Shown one piece after another: positions 14,983 to 21,976 of a DNA stretch of 64,000 nucleotides. Numbering within the stretch: the stretch's first letter is position 1; every line of letters starts with the position of its first letter. The stretch lies in assembly GCF_029953285.1 (NCBI RefSeq), contig NZ_JASAOI010000048.1:30470-94469 (forward strand), read 5' to 3'. The DNA comes from Yinghuangia seranimata (lineage in GTDB: Bacteria; Actinomycetota; Actinomycetes; Streptomycetales; Streptomycetaceae). Position numbers and translations under genes: made by a program. Under the pieces are notes generated by a model. It was not told the DNA's origin. It was given only the letters and a program-made list of their open reading frames with translations, and ran no database searches.

Positions 14983-17192
14983 CCGACGAGCCCGCTGACG
15001 GGGAGCCGACGGCCGACAACCACCGAAAGCCACACGCGGGTTCACCTCGCCAGACCTCCGCGCACGCTCCCGCCTCCGGCGGGGAGGCGAGAGAGCGCCC
15101 GGACAAGGCCCTGGACCGCGGCCGCGCCGAGTCGGCCGAGCAGTCGGCGTCCGACGAGCACGACCTCCGCGGGCCGGAGGAGCACAGCGCCGAATTCGCC
15201 GAGCGGGATGGCCCGCGTGCACAGCATGACCGTCGCGGCGAGCCCTTGGGCGAGCCCGCGACCGGCGGCGGGGAGGCGAGGGAGCGCCCGGACGAGGCCC
15301 TGAACCGCAACCACGGCGAGTCGGCCGAGCATGCGCAGCGTGACCGTCGCGGCGAGCCGGCGACCGACGGCGGGGAGGCAGGGAACGAGCGCCCTGGCGA
15401 GGCACCCGCACAGCATCGAAACCACGCCGACACCGCGCCGACCCGGCAGCCGTCGCGTGATGGCGGGGCTGCGGCCGGCGATCGTGCGATGTCGGGCAAC
15501 CGTTCCGCGCGCCAAGGAGACGCGTCGGATCACGCCGCCGGCGGACCGTCGCGCAGCGACTCGTCGCCTGGTGCCCCTCGGTCGCACGAGGCCGGCGCAT
15601 CCGCCGGGATCTCGGCCTCGCTCGTCCTCGACGGGGTCGGGGCCTCTCCCGGTGTCGCGGTCGGGCGGGTTGTGTCCGTCGACCGGCTGGAACCGTCCCG
15701 CGCCGGAGGCGAACCGCACGACGTGGGGGCGGCGTTTCAGGCCGTTGCCGATGAGCTGTACGGGGTCGCCGAGCGGCTGCGTGGCGAAGGGCGCCCCGAC
15801 CAGGCGGACATTGTCGAGGTCGGGGCGTTGATCGCCGAAGACCCCTCGTTGCGGGGGCTGGCCGCCGAGTTCGTCGGCGGCGGGCTTTCCGTCGGGGAGG
15901 CGGTCGTTGCGGCGGCCAACCGGCATGCCGATGCGCTCGTGGCGCTCGGGGATCCGTTGTTCGCGGACCGGGCGGCCGATGTGCGGCAGATCGGGCGGCG
16001 GGCCGCGGCGTGGTTGCGGGGTGGGTCGCGGCCGTTGGTGCGGGGCGTCGATGTGGTGCTGGTCGGGGAGGAGTTGGCGGCCGCGGATGTGCTCATGACG
16101 GGGCGCGGGCCGGTCGCCGCCGTGTCCGCGCGCGGCGGGCCGACCGGGCATCTCGCGGTCGTCGCTCGGGCGTTGGGCATGCCGTTGGTGCTGGGCGCGG
16201 ACGCCGACGCGTTGCGGGCCGCCGAGGGGCGGCGGGTGCTCGTGGACGGCGACCGCGGCCGGGTGGTCGTCGATCCGGCGGTCGGCGACGTGGTCCCGGA
16301 CCTGTCGGACACCCCGGCCCCGGCGCGGCCGGTGCGGCCGACGCATACGCGGGACGGGCACCGGATCGTCGTGCTCGCGAACGTCGGCGGCTATCGCGAG
16401 GCGGTCGCGGCCCGGGCATCGGGGGCGGAGGGCGTCGGACTGCTCCGCACGGAGCTGCCGTTCCTGGCCGCGGACCACTGGCCGGACGCCGACGAGCACG
16501 AGGCGGTGCTCGTCCCGCTGCTGCGCGACGGCCCCGACGGCGTCGTCGTGGTGCGGACGTTCGACTTCGCGGGCGACAAACGCCCGCCGTTCCTCGCCGC
16601 GATGCCGCCCGACGCGGACCGCTCGGACGCCGTGCTGCGCACGCAGTTCGCCGGCGTGCTGGCCGCTGCCGCGAAGGCCGGTCGGGACGTGCGGTTGCTC
16701 GTGCCGATGGTGCGCGACGCGACGGACTTCGCCCGTTGCCGCCATCTGCTGGCCGAGGTGTGCCGGCGGCTCGGCGTCCCGCATCCGCCGCTCGGGGCGA
16801 TGGTCGAGTCGCCGGGCGCGGTCGCCGACGCCGAACCGCTCGCCGCCGGGGCCGACTTCCTCTCGTTGGGGACGAACGACCTGACCGCGGCCCTGCTCGG
16901 CCGGTCCCGCCACGACCCGGCGCTGACCCCGGACCTGACGGCACGTCCGGTGGTGCTGCGGGCGCTGCGCAAGGTGGTGGCGAAGGCGGCCGGGTTCGGC
17001 CGGAGCGTATCGGTGTGCGGAGTCGCGGCGGCCGATCCGAAGGTGCTGCCACTGCTGGTCGGTCTGGGTGTGGACACGCTGTCGGTCGCGCCCCCGGCAC
17101 TGGACGGGGTGCGCGACCAGGTGCGCGCGTTGGACCGGACGCACTGTCAGGAGCTGGTGCGCACCCTGCTGGCGTCCGACGCGGCCCCGTGA
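14979..17192 (+). CDS. ptsI: PTS Enzyme I (phosphoenolpyruvate-protein phosphotransferase) with long repeat-rich N-terminal extension
   Basis: 737 residues. The start overlaps the dhaL stop (ATGA). Residues 1-214 are low-complexity, charged and rich in Gly, Glu, Arg and Ala, with three imperfect repeats beginning GGEARERPDKAL, GGEARERPDEAL and GGEAGNERPGEA; this is not part of known Enzyme I. The core starts at about 215 (LVLDGVGASPGVAVGRV). The active-site His391 lies in GGPTGHLAVVARALG. Later come GLLRTELPFL, the MVESPGAV segment, SLGTNDLTAALLGRSRHDPAL and Cys680 in VSVCGVAAADP. It transfers phosphate from PEP to HPr. Clustering with dhaKLM and HPr suggests a set dedicated to dihydroxyacetone. 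Confidence 0.9.
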   Translation: MTDEPADGEPTADNHRKPHAGSPRQTSAHAPASGGEARERPDKALDRGRAESAEQSASDEHDLRGPEEHSAEFAERDGPRAQHDRRGEPLGEPATGGGEARERPDEALNRNHGESAEHAQRDRRGEPATDGGEAGNERPGEAPAQHRNHADTAPTRQPSRDGGAAAGDRAMSGNRSARQGDASDHAAGGPSRSDSSPGAPRSHEAGASAGISASLVLDGVGASPGVAVGRVVSVDRLEPSRAGGEPHDVGAAFQAVADELYGVAERLRGEGRPDQADIVEVGALIAEDPSLRGLAAEFVGGGLSVGEAVVAAANRHADALVALGDPLFADRAADVRQIGRRAAAWLRGGSRPLVRGVDVVLVGEELAAADVLMTGRGPVAAVSARGGPTGHLAVVARALGMPLVLGADADALRAAEGRRVLVDGDRGRVVVDPAVGDVVPDLSDTPAPARPVRPTHTRDGHRIVVLANVGGYREAVAARASGAEGVGLLRTELPFLAADHWPDADEHEAVLVPLLRDGPDGVVVVRTFDFAGDKRPPFLAAMPPDADRSDAVLRTQFAGVLAAAAKAGRDVRLLVPMVRDATDFARCRHLLAEVCRRLGVPHPPLGAMVESPGAVADAEPLAAGADFLSLGTNDLTAALLGRSRHDPALTPDLTARPVVLRALRKVVAKAAGFGRSVSVCGVAAADPKVLPLLVGLGVDTLSVAPPALDGVRDQVRALDRTHCQELVRTLLASDAAP
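15078..15430 (+). repeat. Three imperfect ~65-base repeats in the Enzyme I extension
   Basis: Units start at about 15078, 15267 and 15369, each with GGCGGGGAGGC, then AGCGCCC-GG and a degenerate tail (GAGTCGGCCGAGCA in the first two). They encode the GGEARERPD-type peptide repeats of the Enzyme I N-terminal region. The first two copies are the most alike. Confidence 0.65.
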
Positions 17193-17195
17193 GCG

Positions 17196-18239
17196 TCAGC
17201 GCGTCGGGTCGAACAGCACCTTGAGGCAGCCCTCGGTGCGGTCCGCGAACACCTCGTAGCCGCGTGCCGCCTCGGACAGGCCGAGCCGGTGGGTGAACAC
17301 GTCGACGGGCTTGAGCCGCCCGTACCGGATGAGCGGGATCAGCTCGGACCAGGTCGCCGCGACCGGCGCCGTCGTGAACCGCACGGTGACGTTGCGGATG
17401 AGCAGCAGTGGCGCGGCGATCGGGAACGCGAAGTTGGCGTTGACGCCGACCACGGAGACGGTGTGCGAGGTCCGCACGGCGTTGAGGGCCGCGGTGAGCG
17501 TCGCGTCGTGGCCGACCGCTTCGATGACGGCGTCGGCGCCGAGTCCGCCGGTGGCGGCCAGCACCTGCTGGACGATGTCGCCCTTGGACGCGTCGATCGG
17601 CTCGGCGCCGAGCGCCTCGGCCATCGCGAGCCGTTCGGGTACGCGGTCGGCGGCCAGCACCCGTCCGGCGCCGAGCACCTGCGCCGACTGCAGCGCGTAC
17701 AGGCCGACGGGGCCGAGGCCGATCACCAGGACGGTCGCGCCGGGGCGGATGTCGGCGCGGGTGGCGGCGGTCCAGCCGGTGGGCAGCGCGTCGGTGAGCA
17801 GCACCGCGTTGTCGACGGAGATGTCCTCCGGGATGGGCAGCAGCGCCATGTCGGCGACCGGGATCTCGACCGCCTCGGCGTGCCCGCCGGGCAGGTCGGG
17901 TCCGGAGCCGAGGACGCGCAGCCCGCCGCCGGTGCAGTCGATGCCGTTGCCGGCCAGGCAGCCGGCGCACTTGCCGCAGCCGAACACCGGCGACACCAGC
18001 ACGCGGTCGCCGGCCTTCACACGTGTCACCGCGGAGCCGGTCTCCACGACGGTGCCGACGACCTCGTGCCCGGGGCGCAGTCCGCTGACGGCGAAGTCGC
18101 CTTCGTAGAAGTGCAGGTCGGAGCCGCACAGGGCGCTCGCGGTGACCTGGACGATCGCGCCGTCGGGCCCGCTCAGCACCGGGTCGTCGACCTTCTCGAC
18201 GGTGACGTCGCGGGTTCCGTTGATGACGACGGCGCGCAT
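17196..18239 (-). CDS. Zinc-dependent alcohol dehydrogenase (MDR family)
   Basis: 347 residues, normal for the family, from the ATG at 18239. Features in order: MRAVVINGTRDVTVEKV, catalytic zinc ligands in ALCGSDLHFYEGD and RPGHEVVG, the four-cysteine structural zinc loop CGKCAGCLAGNGIDC, the Rossmann motif VIGLGPVGLYALQSA, and TEGCLKVLFDPTR at the end. It oxidises an alcohol with NAD(P); the substrate is not shown, though the four-Cys type resembles threonine/sorbitol-like and acyl-alcohol dehydrogenases. It converges on ptsI with only three bases between the stops. A GTAACA-C-TGTTAC palindrome lies about 90 bases upstream. Confidence 0.9.
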   Translation of the reverse strand: MRAVVINGTRDVTVEKVDDPVLSGPDGAIVQVTASALCGSDLHFYEGDFAVSGLRPGHEVVGTVVETGSAVTRVKAGDRVLVSPVFGCGKCAGCLAGNGIDCTGGGLRVLGSGPDLPGGHAEAVEIPVADMALLPIPEDISVDNAVLLTDALPTGWTAATRADIRPGATVLVIGLGPVGLYALQSAQVLGAGRVLAADRVPERLAMAEALGAEPIDASKGDIVQQVLAATGGLGADAVIEAVGHDATLTAALNAVRTSHTVSVVGVNANFAFPIAAPLLLIRNVTVRFTTAPVAATWSELIPLIRYGRLKPVDVFTHRLGLSEAARGYEVFADRTEGCLKVLFDPTR

Positions 18240-18330
18240 CGGCTGCTCCGTGATTCTCGGGGTGGCGCCCGCGTGGGGCCCGGGCCTGTTCCTGCCGACG
18301 CGGTGGCCCGCTGTGTGCGGATCCGCGCCA

Positions 18331-18343
18331 GTAACACTGTTAC
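18331..18343. promoter_or_regulatory. GTAACA-C-TGTTAC palindrome upstream of the alcohol dehydrogenase
   Basis: 13 bases with perfect 6-bp arms, in the 216-base divergent region between the alcohol dehydrogenase (start 18239) and the acyltransferase (start 18456). Shape and position fit a TetR- or GntR-family operator. Confidence 0.5.
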
Positions 18344-18455
18344 AGGGTTGCCGTCCGTGAATGTAACCCACTGTCCGTGCGGATGGCAGCGCGGCGGCGT
18401 GAGCTTCGTCCCACGTCCGGTCGCGGCACGAGTCGATCTCGCTAGCGTGGAAGGT

Positions 18456-19202
18456 ATGGCGATCGTTCCCACCCTGCGCGACCGCGGCCGCGCCGCCGTC
18501 GGGCGGGCAGTCTCGCGCACCCTGCACCGGGGCTGGGACGCGGCCTGCCGGGCCGCCGCGGTCACCCCCGAGCGCCCCGGCCGCTACGACTTCGGCGCGC
18601 TGGGCGCCGGCTCGAAGCTCATGTTCCCGGTCGGCACGATCTTCGGCGAGCGCTGGATCCGCATCGGCGCCGAATGCGGCATAGGCGACCACGTCAGCCT
18701 CTCCGCGGGGCTCGCGCCCGGACACGACCTCGGCCGCCGACCGATCGTCACGATCGGCGACCGCTGCACGATCGGCCGCGGCAGCCACATCGTCGGCCAC
18801 CACTCGATCAGCATCGGCGACGACGTGTGGACCGGTCCGTACGTCTACATCACCGACCAGAACCACAGCTACGCCGACCCCGACCAGCCCATCGGCCGCC
18901 AGTGGCCGGTCAACGACCCCGTCGAGATCGGTTCGGGCAGCTGGATCGGCGCAGGGGCGATCATCCTCCCCGGCGCCCGGCTCGGCCGGAACGTCGTGGT
19001 GGCCGCCGGGTCGGTGGTCCGGGGCACGGTCCCGGACCACAGCGTGGTGGCCGGCGTACCGGCGAAGGTCGTGCGCCGGTACGACCCGGCCACCGGCTGG
19101 GATCCCCCGCTGCGCAGCGTGCCCGTGGGGATCCCGGAAGGCGTCACCCACGAGCAACTGCTGGCGCTGATCGACGAGTACGAGAAGAGCGCCGGGGACT
19201 GA
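18456..19202 (+). CDS. Hexapeptide-repeat (left-handed beta-helix) acyltransferase
   Basis: 248 residues from the ATG at 18456 (AAGG upstream). Hexapeptide repeats ([LIV]-G-x-x-x-x) run from about residue 45 to 205: IFGERWIRIGAECGIGDHVSL, IVTIGDRCTIGRGSHIVG, SISIGDDVWTGPYVYITDQNHSY, VEIGSGSWIGAGAIILPGARLGRNVVVAAGSVV and the closing VAGVPAKVVRRYD. YVYITDQNHSY carries the His typical of the O-acetyltransferase active site (WbbJ/LacA-like). It probably acetylates a sugar or cell-surface glycan. It stands alone and diverges from the alcohol dehydrogenase. Confidence 0.85.
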   Translation: MAIVPTLRDRGRAAVGRAVSRTLHRGWDAACRAAAVTPERPGRYDFGALGAGSKLMFPVGTIFGERWIRIGAECGIGDHVSLSAGLAPGHDLGRRPIVTIGDRCTIGRGSHIVGHHSISIGDDVWTGPYVYITDQNHSYADPDQPIGRQWPVNDPVEIGSGSWIGAGAIILPGARLGRNVVVAAGSVVRGTVPDHSVVAGVPAKVVRRYDPATGWDPPLRSVPVGIPEGVTHEQLLALIDEYEKSAGD

Positions 19203-19237
19203 ACCGACGCGGGGCCGATCCCGGCCCGCGGGGCGTA

Positions 19238-19272
19238 CCGGGGGCGGCAGGTGTGCGTGCTGCCGCCCCCGG
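19238..19272 (+). terminator. Perfect 13-bp hairpin after the acyltransferase
   Basis: CCGGGGGCGGCAG pairs with CTGCCGCCCCCGG around a 9-base loop, 36 bases after the acyltransferase stop. A pyrimidine-rich tract (about 19300-19366) follows before the convergent surE. Confidence 0.75.
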
Positions 19273-19394
19273 CATACCAGCACCGGTCCCCGGCACCGGT
19301 GGTCGTCCCCCCGTCGGTCGTCCCCCGCTCCCCCGTTCCCCGTCTCCCCGTCGTTCCCCCGTTCCGCCGGCGCTGTCCCGCCGACGGAACTCTC

Positions 19395-20369
19395 CTACGC
19401 GGTCAGCCCGTTGAGCCGCAGCCGCAGACTCAGGTTGTCCATGATCGAGACGATCTGGCCGAGCGCCCAAGCGGGCGTCGTCCAGTCGCCGTCCAGCAGC
19501 GACAGCGAGACGCTGCCGTTGTTGAGCGCCGTGGTGTCGGCGTTGCCGACCGGCTCGCTCGGGTCGGGGTTCAGGCCGAGCGCGATGCGGTAGCAGGTCG
19601 GGCACTGGTCGGGCGCCGGCACGTACGTGGCCTGCACCGCCTCGGCGCGGCCGACGTTGGTGAAGGCGACCTTGCCGGTCGGGTGCGCCGGGTAGTTGAC
19701 GTTGACCGTCGAGTGGTCCGGGAGCACCTTGCCGCTGTTCGGCGCGGTCGCGATCAGCTTCTCGACCAGCTTCACGGTGAAGCCGACGGCCTGCGGGAGC
19801 TCCGGGAACGGGTTGGTCGGCGAGGTCGGGTCGTACTCGGCGCTCACCGCGATGGACGGAACACCCTTCTCCGCCGCGGTGATCGCGGCGCCGACGGTGC
19901 CGGAGTGGTTGGTCGTCGAGCCGACGTTCTGGCCCGCGTTGATGCCCGAGATCACCAGGTCGGGCTTGCCGGACGCGAACACCTGCGCGAGGCCGAAGCC
20001 GACCGCGTCGGCGGGGGTGCCCTCGACCGACCAGATGCCGGGCTGTGCCTCGAAGGCCTTGAACACCGCGCCCGGCTTGGCGTTGATGCCGGTGCCCTTG
20101 CCCGACTGGTCGGTGTCCGGCGCGACGATCACCGCGTTGTGGCCGGCCGCCTTGAGCGCGCCCTGCAGCGCGCGGATGAACGGGAACTGGTAGCCGTCGT
20201 CGTTGCTGATCAGGATGTTGAGCCGGCGCGGCGCGGGCGGGGCCGCGTCCGCGGCGCTCGCGGCGGGCGCCGCGAGGCCGAACACCGTTGCGCAGACCAC
20301 GAAGGCGGTCAGGAGTCGGCCGCGTCTGGGCCGGGAGCCGGGAAGGGGTGTCGTGCCGTTCCGTGCCAT
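19395..20369 (-). CDS. surE: Exported SurE-like 5'/3'-nucleotidase
   Basis: 324 residues. The ATG at 20369 has GGAGG eight bases upstream. Residues 1-40 form a signal peptide (Arg-rich start, LLTAFVVCATVFGLAAPAASA). SurE motifs follow: LNILISNDDGYQFPFIRAL (the metal-binding Asp-Asp), SVEGTPADAVGFGLAQV, DLVISGINAGQNVG and STTNHSGTVGAAITAAEKGVPSIAVS. SurE removes phosphate from nucleoside monophosphates and is usually cytoplasmic at about 250 residues. The signal peptide and ~60 extra C-terminal residues make this a secreted variant, perhaps for scavenging phosphate outside the cell (inference). Confidence 0.9.
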   Translation of the reverse strand: MARNGTTPLPGSRPRRGRLLTAFVVCATVFGLAAPAASAADAAPPAPRRLNILISNDDGYQFPFIRALQGALKAAGHNAVIVAPDTDQSGKGTGINAKPGAVFKAFEAQPGIWSVEGTPADAVGFGLAQVFASGKPDLVISGINAGQNVGSTTNHSGTVGAAITAAEKGVPSIAVSAEYDPTSPTNPFPELPQAVGFTVKLVEKLIATAPNSGKVLPDHSTVNVNYPAHPTGKVAFTNVGRAEAVQATYVPAPDQCPTCYRIALGLNPDPSEPVGNADTTALNNGSVSLSLLDGDWTTPAWALGQIVSIMDNLSLRLRLNGLTA

Positions 20370-20512
20370 CGCTCGGGCCTCCATGAGGAAGAGGTGAGTT
20401 GCCGAAGACGTGCGGCGGCACCCGGTGGACGGTACGGGAGCGCGGGTATGAGCGCGTGCTGACTTCCCCGTGCGGGCCGACACCGAGACACGTGTCGACC
20501 GCTGGGCAGCGA

Positions 20513-20540
20513 AAATAAGCCGGGTTCGCGGACATTTCAA
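20513..20540 (-). promoter_or_regulatory. Likely sigma-70-type promoter of surE
   Basis: On the minus strand TTGAAA (20540-20535) is followed after 16 bases by TTATTT (20518-20513). It is an A/T-rich island in G/C-rich sequence, about 145 bases upstream of surE. The -35 matches consensus in four to five positions, the -10 less well. Confidence 0.4.
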
Positions 20541-20619
20541 GAGTCGCGCCGCGCGGTCCGGCAAACGGCCTGTTGCGGTACCCCGTCGGAGCGGTGTGAC
20601 GGGTGATGCGACGGTCGGG

Positions 20620-20667
20620 ACGACCGGTGGTACGACCGGTGGTACGACCGGTGGTACGACCGGCGGT
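20620..20667. repeat. Four tandem 12-base repeats
   Basis: ACGACCGGTGGT occurs three times exactly and a fourth time as ACGACCGGCGGT. It lies 13 bases beyond the ADP-ribosylglycohydrolase stop. Each unit contains the palindrome ACCGGT, so the array could form serial small hairpins or bind a protein. This and the surE promoter are all that is seen in the 310 bases between the two genes. Confidence 0.85.
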
Positions 20668-20679
20668 ACGGCCGCGCGG

Positions 20680-21780
20680 TCAGGCCGCCGGGTAGCGCTT
20701 GGCCCAGTGCGTCGGCGGACCTTCCGTGCTGTGCAGCGCGGCGGACTGCGTCATCTCCATCGAGAAGTCGTCGGCGAGCTGCAACAGCGTGCCGCGGCCC
20801 TCCAGTTCGGCGACCAAATCGGCGGGCAGCGCGGTCTCGCCGTGCATCGCGCCCAGCAGGTTGCCGCAGATCGAGCCGGTGGAGTCGCTGTCGCCGGAGT
20901 GGTTGACGGCCAGGAGCAGGCCGCTGCGCACGTCCGGCGCGACCAACGCGCAGTACAGGCCGATCGACAGCGCCTCCTCGGCGGTCCAGCCCTGCCCGAG
21001 CTCCTCGACGCGGCCCGAGTCCGGCGTCCCGCCGCGCACCATGCGCAGCGCCGCCTCGACCGCGGCGACGGTCTCCTCGTGCCCCTCGTGCGCGGACGCC
21101 AGTTCGAGGGCTTCGCGCACACCGGCCTCGACGGTCGCGCCCTGCATCACGGCGTGCACCACCACCGCGAACACCCCGGCGGACAGGTAGCCGGTCGGAT
21201 GACCATGCGTCAGGACGGCGCACTCGAGGGCGAGTTGGAAGACCAGCTCGGGACTCCAGCCGACCAGCATGCCGAACGGCGCGGAGCGCATCACCGCGCC
21301 GCAGCCCTTGGAGTCGGCGTTCTTCGGCTTGTCGAGGGTGCCCATCACGTCGTCGTCGAGCCCGCGCAGGCAGGCGTGCCCAGGGGCACGCGAGCTGTAG
21401 AGCCACTCCTCGCGCACCAGCCAGCCCTCGTCGCGGCGTTCGTCGGGGCCCCACTCGCTCTGGGTGGCCTTCCAGCGCAGGTACGCGCGGTGCACGTCGG
21501 TCGGCGGGTGCCATGTGCCCTCGTCGCGGCGCACGTGCGCGCGTATGAGGCCCTCGACGGTGAACAGCGTCATCTGCGTGTCGTCGGTGATCGCGCCGCG
21601 CCGGTGGTACGCCGTGACGTACCCGGTCACGCCTTCCGCGCCGTGCTGGGCCCGGATCTCGTCCAGCGCGAGGAACTCGATGCCCGCGCCCAGCGCGTCA
21701 CCGACCGCCCCGCCGAGCAGACAGCCCCTGACCCGGCTGCGGAAGTCCTGCTGCCGCTCCCTGGACCACAGTGCGGCCAT
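20680..21780 (-). CDS. ADP-ribosylglycohydrolase family protein
   Basis: 366 residues; the start has GGGAGG upstream. Hallmarks: RVRGCLLGGAVGDALGAGIEF, the metal-binding ITDDTQMT, DSKGCGAVMRSAPFG, LTHGHPTGYLSAGVFA and the second metal cluster NHSGDSDSTGSICGN. The family (DraG/ARH type) removes ADP-ribose from proteins or small molecules using two Mg ions. The target is unknown. A perfect copy of the CTGAC-N5-GTCAG repeat lies 132 bases upstream. Confidence 0.95.
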   Translation of the reverse strand: MAALWSRERQQDFRSRVRGCLLGGAVGDALGAGIEFLALDEIRAQHGAEGVTGYVTAYHRRGAITDDTQMTLFTVEGLIRAHVRRDEGTWHPPTDVHRAYLRWKATQSEWGPDERRDEGWLVREEWLYSSRAPGHACLRGLDDDVMGTLDKPKNADSKGCGAVMRSAPFGMLVGWSPELVFQLALECAVLTHGHPTGYLSAGVFAVVVHAVMQGATVEAGVREALELASAHEGHEETVAAVEAALRMVRGGTPDSGRVEELGQGWTAEEALSIGLYCALVAPDVRSGLLLAVNHSGDSDSTGSICGNLLGAMHGETALPADLVAELEGRGTLLQLADDFSMEMTQSAALHSTEGPPTHWAKRYPAA

Positions 21781-21911
21781 GGGTGTTCCTCCCCGTCGCG
21801 TTCCGGGCGCGGGCCTCCGGCTCCCCTCCGGCGGCCCGCCCCCGTCCGTCCTGATGCGTCACGCACAGTCTGCGGCAGCGTACCCAGTGCCGGGCAACTG
21901 ACGTCCTGGAA

Positions 21912-21926
21912 CTGACGTTCAGTCAG
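21912..21926. promoter_or_regulatory. Exact CTGAC-N5-GTCAG operator
   Basis: CTGACGTTCAGTCAG lies between the ADP-ribosylglycohydrolase start and the fbiC 3' end. An additional half site (ACTGAC at 21898-21903) is nearby. It is placed to control the glycohydrolase. Confidence 0.55.
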
Positions 21927-21976
21927 ATTCCGCTTCGCCGGAAGCCCTTCGGACCGACGGTGCGGTCGGTCGCGCG

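Noticed and set aside
20620..20667. CRISPR array
   Set aside because: The four 12-base units are contiguous with no spacers and no cas genes are present.
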